Positions 5,269 through 7,630 of a stretch of DNA of 7,630 nt are shown piece by piece. This DNA is from an uncultured Campylobacter sp. (GTDB lineage: Bacteria; Campylobacterota; Campylobacteria; Campylobacterales; Campylobacteraceae): assembly GCF_938030815.1 (NCBI RefSeq), contig NZ_CALHII010000263.1, positions 1-7,630 on the forward strand. The letters are read 5' to 3'. The position numbers and the translations under genes are program-made. Within the stretch, counting starts at the first letter, position 1, and the number at the start of each line of letters is the position of its first letter. The notes below the pieces were generated by a model, which saw nothing but the letters and a program-made list of their open reading frames with translations, did no database searches and had not been told where the DNA came from.

Positions 5269-6451
5269 ATTTGTTAAATTTAAGCTGGTGATTATACTCG
5301 CCTATATGTCCGCTCTGGCGCCCTTATCTACCGATATGTATCTGCCCGCGCTGGAAAAGGTAAAGGCAAGCTTTGCTACGAGCGAGTTTTACGCACAGCT
5401 TTCGGTCGCGAGCTTTTTCGTCGCGTTTGCGCTAGGACAGCTCGTTTATGGGCCGCTAAGCGATAAATTCGGCCGTAAAAAGCCGCTATATGCGGGCATT
5501 TTGCTTTTTATATGTGCGTCGCTTGCTTGCGTAAGCTTTGATAGCGTTTACGCGTTTATATTTTTTAGGTTTTTGCAAGCTTTAGGCGGGTGCGCGGGAG
5601 TGGTACTTGCGCGAGCCGTAATTAATGATAAATTCGAGCTGCACGAGGCTGCGGCGATGTTTGCGCTGATGATGGTCGTAGGCTCGCTAGCGCCGATGCT
5701 AGCACCAACTCTAGGTGGATTTGTGCTAGATTTTTTCTCATGGCAAGCGATTTTTGCGATTTTGTTTGCGCTTGGAATTTTGCTTTTTGCATTTATATTT
5801 TTCGGACTCGACGAGAGCGCTCAGATAGACAGGACTGCTACACTTAGCGTAAAAGGCGTGCTTGGCGAATACGGCATAATCTTGCGAAATAAAGAATTTA
5901 TGCGCTATACGCTAGGATTTGCGGTTGCGATGAGCGCACTTTTTGCTTATATCACGGGCTCTAGCTTCATATTTTTGGGCTATTATGGGCTGGGTGAGCA
6001 TGCCTTCGGCATAATATTTGGCATCAACGCTCTTGGAATGACCCTTGTTTCGGCACTAAATGCCAAACTCGTGCAAAATCGTGAACCCGCCGCTTTATTA
6101 AATTTCGGCCTAATAGCGATGCTCGTGACGAGCCTGATTTTGCTTGCATGCGCTATGCTTGGCCTTTCCTTCATCTGCTTTGAGGCTTCGCTTTTCGTAT
6201 TGCTTTCATCGCTCGGCTTTGTTGCGCCTAACGCCACGACGCTTGCGATGGCGCTGTATAAGGACGGCAACTCGGGCGCGGCTTCGGCGGTACTGGGGAC
6301 TGCGCAGTTTGCTATTGCCGGGGCTATTTCGTTTATCGTGGGTGCAGTGGGAGCGAATAAGCCGTTTTTGCTCGCAAGTGTGATGGCGATTTGTGCTCTT
6401 TGTGCGAACGCCGTGTATTTTTTATTGCGAGAAAAGAATCAAAAATTTTAA
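5252..6451 (+). CDS. Bcr/CflA-family MFS drug exporter
   Basis: A 399-residue inner-membrane proton-coupled exporter with about 12 predicted transmembrane helices. Family marks in order: STDMYLPAL (26-34) after TM1, typical of Bcr/CflA proteins; MFS motif A, GQLVYGPLSDKFGRK (62-76); FRFLQALGGCAG with Arg106 and Arg121 in TM4; an antiporter motif C-like GSLAPMLAPTLGG (144-156) in TM5; and PNATTLAM with SGAASAVLGTAQF (326-353) in the second half. Known members export bicyclomycin, chloramphenicol, sulfonamides or small peptides; the substrate here cannot be told. The length is normal and all motifs are intact. It overlaps the upstream kinase-like gene by 17 bases and is co-transcribed with it. 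About 100 AT-rich bases separate it from thrS, with no strong terminator. Confidence 0.93.
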   Translation: MVKQSKFVKFKLVIILAYMSALAPLSTDMYLPALEKVKASFATSEFYAQLSVASFFVAFALGQLVYGPLSDKFGRKKPLYAGILLFICASLACVSFDSVYAFIFFRFLQALGGCAGVVLARAVINDKFELHEAAAMFALMMVVGSLAPMLAPTLGGFVLDFFSWQAIFAILFALGILLFAFIFFGLDESAQIDRTATLSVKGVLGEYGIILRNKEFMRYTLGFAVAMSALFAYITGSSFIFLGYYGLGEHAFGIIFGINALGMTLVSALNAKLVQNREPAALLNFGLIAMLVTSLILLACAMLGLSFICFEASLFVLLSSLGFVAPNATTLAMALYKDGNSGAASAVLGTAQFAIAGAISFIVGAVGANKPFLLASVMAICALCANAVYFLLREKNQKF

Positions 6452-6488
6452 TTTTAATATTTTTTAAATTTATCGTTAAGGATTGATT

Positions 6489-6527
6489 AGCTAAAATTAG
6501 CTCTCGTTCTTTCAGTGTAAGAAAGAC
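6489..6527 (+). promoter_or_regulatory. Candidate thrS translational operator with tRNA-Thr anticodon mimic
   Basis: Two stem-loops lie directly upstream of the thrS ribosome binding site. The first is AGCTA/TAGCT (6489-6493 with 6498-6502). The second is TCTTTC/GAAAGA (6508-6513 with 6521-6526), closing a 7-base loop AGTGTAA at 6514-6520. Loop bases 3-5 are TGT, in the position of an anticodon and followed by AA, as in the tRNA-Thr(UGU) loop CUUGUAA. E. coli thrS is autoregulated by ThrRS binding a similar mimic in its leader. The same role here is inference. Confidence 0.45.
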
Positions 6528-6553
6528 AATTCGGTAAAAAAGGAAACAAGCCA

Positions 6554-7630
6554 ATGAGCGATATTATCGCATATAAACTTAACGGTGAAATTTACGATAC
6601 TCAAAGTATCGGCGAGCACGCAAGCGAGGCGCAGCCGATATATTTCGATAACTCCGAGGACGCGCTTAAAATTCTGCGCCACTCCTGTGCGCATCTTTTG
6701 GCACAGGCGGTGCGCGAGCTTTATCCGAGCGCTAAATTTTTCGTGGGACCCGCGATCGAGGATGGGTTTTACTACGACATCCGCGTCAGCAAAGATAACG
6801 GCGAGAAGCTCGGCGAAGAGGATTTAAAGGCGATTGAAAAAAAGATGCGCGCGCTTGCCGAGGCAAATTTAGAGATTAAAAAGATAGCCTCCACAAAAGA
6901 GGCGGTCGCGAAAAAATATGCAAACGACGATCTTAAGCAGGAGGTTTTAAAGCGCATCCCGGACGGCCCGGTTAGCTTATACACGCAGGGCGAGTTTGAG
7001 GATATCTGCCGCGGCCCGCATGTGCAAAATACGAAATTTTTGAAAAATTTCGCCCTTACGCGCATCGCGGGAGCGTATCTCGGCGGCGACGAGAAGCGCG
7101 AGATGCTAACTCGCATCTACGGCGTCGTATTTGCCGATAAAGATAGCCTTAAAAAGCACCTTACGATGCTCGAAGAAGCCAAGAAGCGCGATCACCGAAA
7201 GCTCGGAGCCGAGATGAAATTTTTCACCTTCGACGAGCAGATCGGCGCGGGACTTCCGATCTGGCTTCCTGCCGGCACGAGGATGCGCATAAAGCTCGAG
7301 GAGCGCCTTTATAGGCAGCTTCGAAAGCGCGGCTACGAGCCTGTGCGCGGCCCTGAAATTTTAAAATCCGACGCGTGGAAGATCAGCGGACACTACAGCA
7401 ATTACAAAGAAAATATGTATTTTACGACGATCGAGGAGCAGGAATACGGTATCAAGCCGATGAACTGCGTCGGTCATATCAAGGTTTATCAAAGCGAGAT
7501 CCGCTCATATCGCGATCTGCCGCTTAAATTTTGCGAGTACGGCGTCGTGCACCGCCACGAAAAAAGCGGCGTCTTGCACGGGCTTTTCCGCGTGCGCGAG
7601 TTTACCCAGGACGACGCGCATCTGTTTGTG
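6554..7630 (+). CDS. thrS: Threonyl-tRNA synthetase, N-terminal 359 residues (runs off right edge)
   Basis: Charges tRNA-Thr with threonine; cytosolic class II synthetase. The N-terminus is short (about 30 residues before the editing domain), so the TGS domain is missing or vestigial, as in Campylobacter. The editing (SAD) domain shows HSCAHLLAQ with His43/His47 and DICRGPHV with Cys152/His156, the HxxxH...CxxxH set. The catalytic core begins near residue 220: motif 1 region GYEPVRGPEIL (260-270), KPMNCVGH with zinc ligand Cys305, and motif 2 FRVREFTQDDAH with the second ligand His356. The third zinc ligand and motif 3 lie beyond the edge. The start is supported by AGGA (6541-6544) nine bases before the ATG. 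The long conserved blocks leave no doubt about identity. The upstream leader carries a possible autoregulatory hairpin. Confidence 0.97.
   Translation, partial: MSDIIAYKLNGEIYDTQSIGEHASEAQPIYFDNSEDALKILRHSCAHLLAQAVRELYPSAKFFVGPAIEDGFYYDIRVSKDNGEKLGEEDLKAIEKKMRALAEANLEIKKIASTKEAVAKKYANDDLKQEVLKRIPDGPVSLYTQGEFEDICRGPHVQNTKFLKNFALTRIAGAYLGGDEKREMLTRIYGVVFADKDSLKKHLTMLEEAKKRDHRKLGAEMKFFTFDEQIGAGLPIWLPAGTRMRIKLEERLYRQLRKRGYEPVRGPEILKSDAWKISGHYSNYKENMYFTTIEEQEYGIKPMNCVGHIKVYQSEIRSYRDLPLKFCEYGVVHRHEKSGVLHGLFRVREFTQDDAHLFV

Noticed and set aside
6452..6553. T-box riboswitch upstream of thrS
   Set aside because: The leader is only about 100 bases, with no T-box sequence or terminator/antiterminator pair. 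A translational operator fits better.

Overview
The window looks like chromosomal DNA from an epsilonproteobacterium, most likely a Campylobacter of unusually high GC (C. gracilis-like; this species guess is inference). The grounds are a threonyl-tRNA synthetase without a TGS domain that closely follows the Campylobacter sequence as I remember it, a cysteine-paired Sel1-repeat secreted protein of the Helicobacter/Campylobacter Hcp type, a 14-base poly-G tract of the kind these bacteria use for phase variation, and AT-rich gaps between GC-rich genes.

Layout from left to right: the 5' part of a glutamate racemase gene (murI, minus strand, TTG start, running off the left edge); a divergent intergenic region with a clear murI -10 box and the G14 tract; an AT-rich sel1-like gene (plus); about 770 bases of AT-rich non-coding DNA with short repeats; nfo, encoding endonuclease IV (minus); a 362-base gap with degenerate tandem repeats; a small lipoprotein gene of unknown function (minus); tRNA-Glu(TTC) (plus); an atypical kinase-like gene overlapped by a Bcr/CflA-type MFS exporter gene (plus, translationally coupled); and the first 359 codons of thrS (plus), running off the right edge.

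The genes do not form one pathway. murI (D-glutamate for peptidoglycan), nfo (base-excision repair), tRNA-Glu and thrS are housekeeping. The kinase/MFS pair is a two-gene operon. The sel1-like gene and its G tract look like an accessory, possibly phase-variable, secreted-protein locus.

The signals most worth following are: (1) a hairpin just upstream of the thrS ribosome binding site whose 7-base loop carries TGT-A-A in the register of the tRNA-Thr(UGU) anticodon loop, suggesting autoregulation by tRNA mimicry; (2) the G14 tract 36 bases ahead of the sel1-like start codon; (3) about 55 copies of AAATTT by hand count, far above chance, matching RAATTY, the methylation motif used for DNA-uptake discrimination in C. 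jejuni, with none inside the sel1-like gene; (4) a kinase-like protein with arginine in place of the catalytic aspartate.
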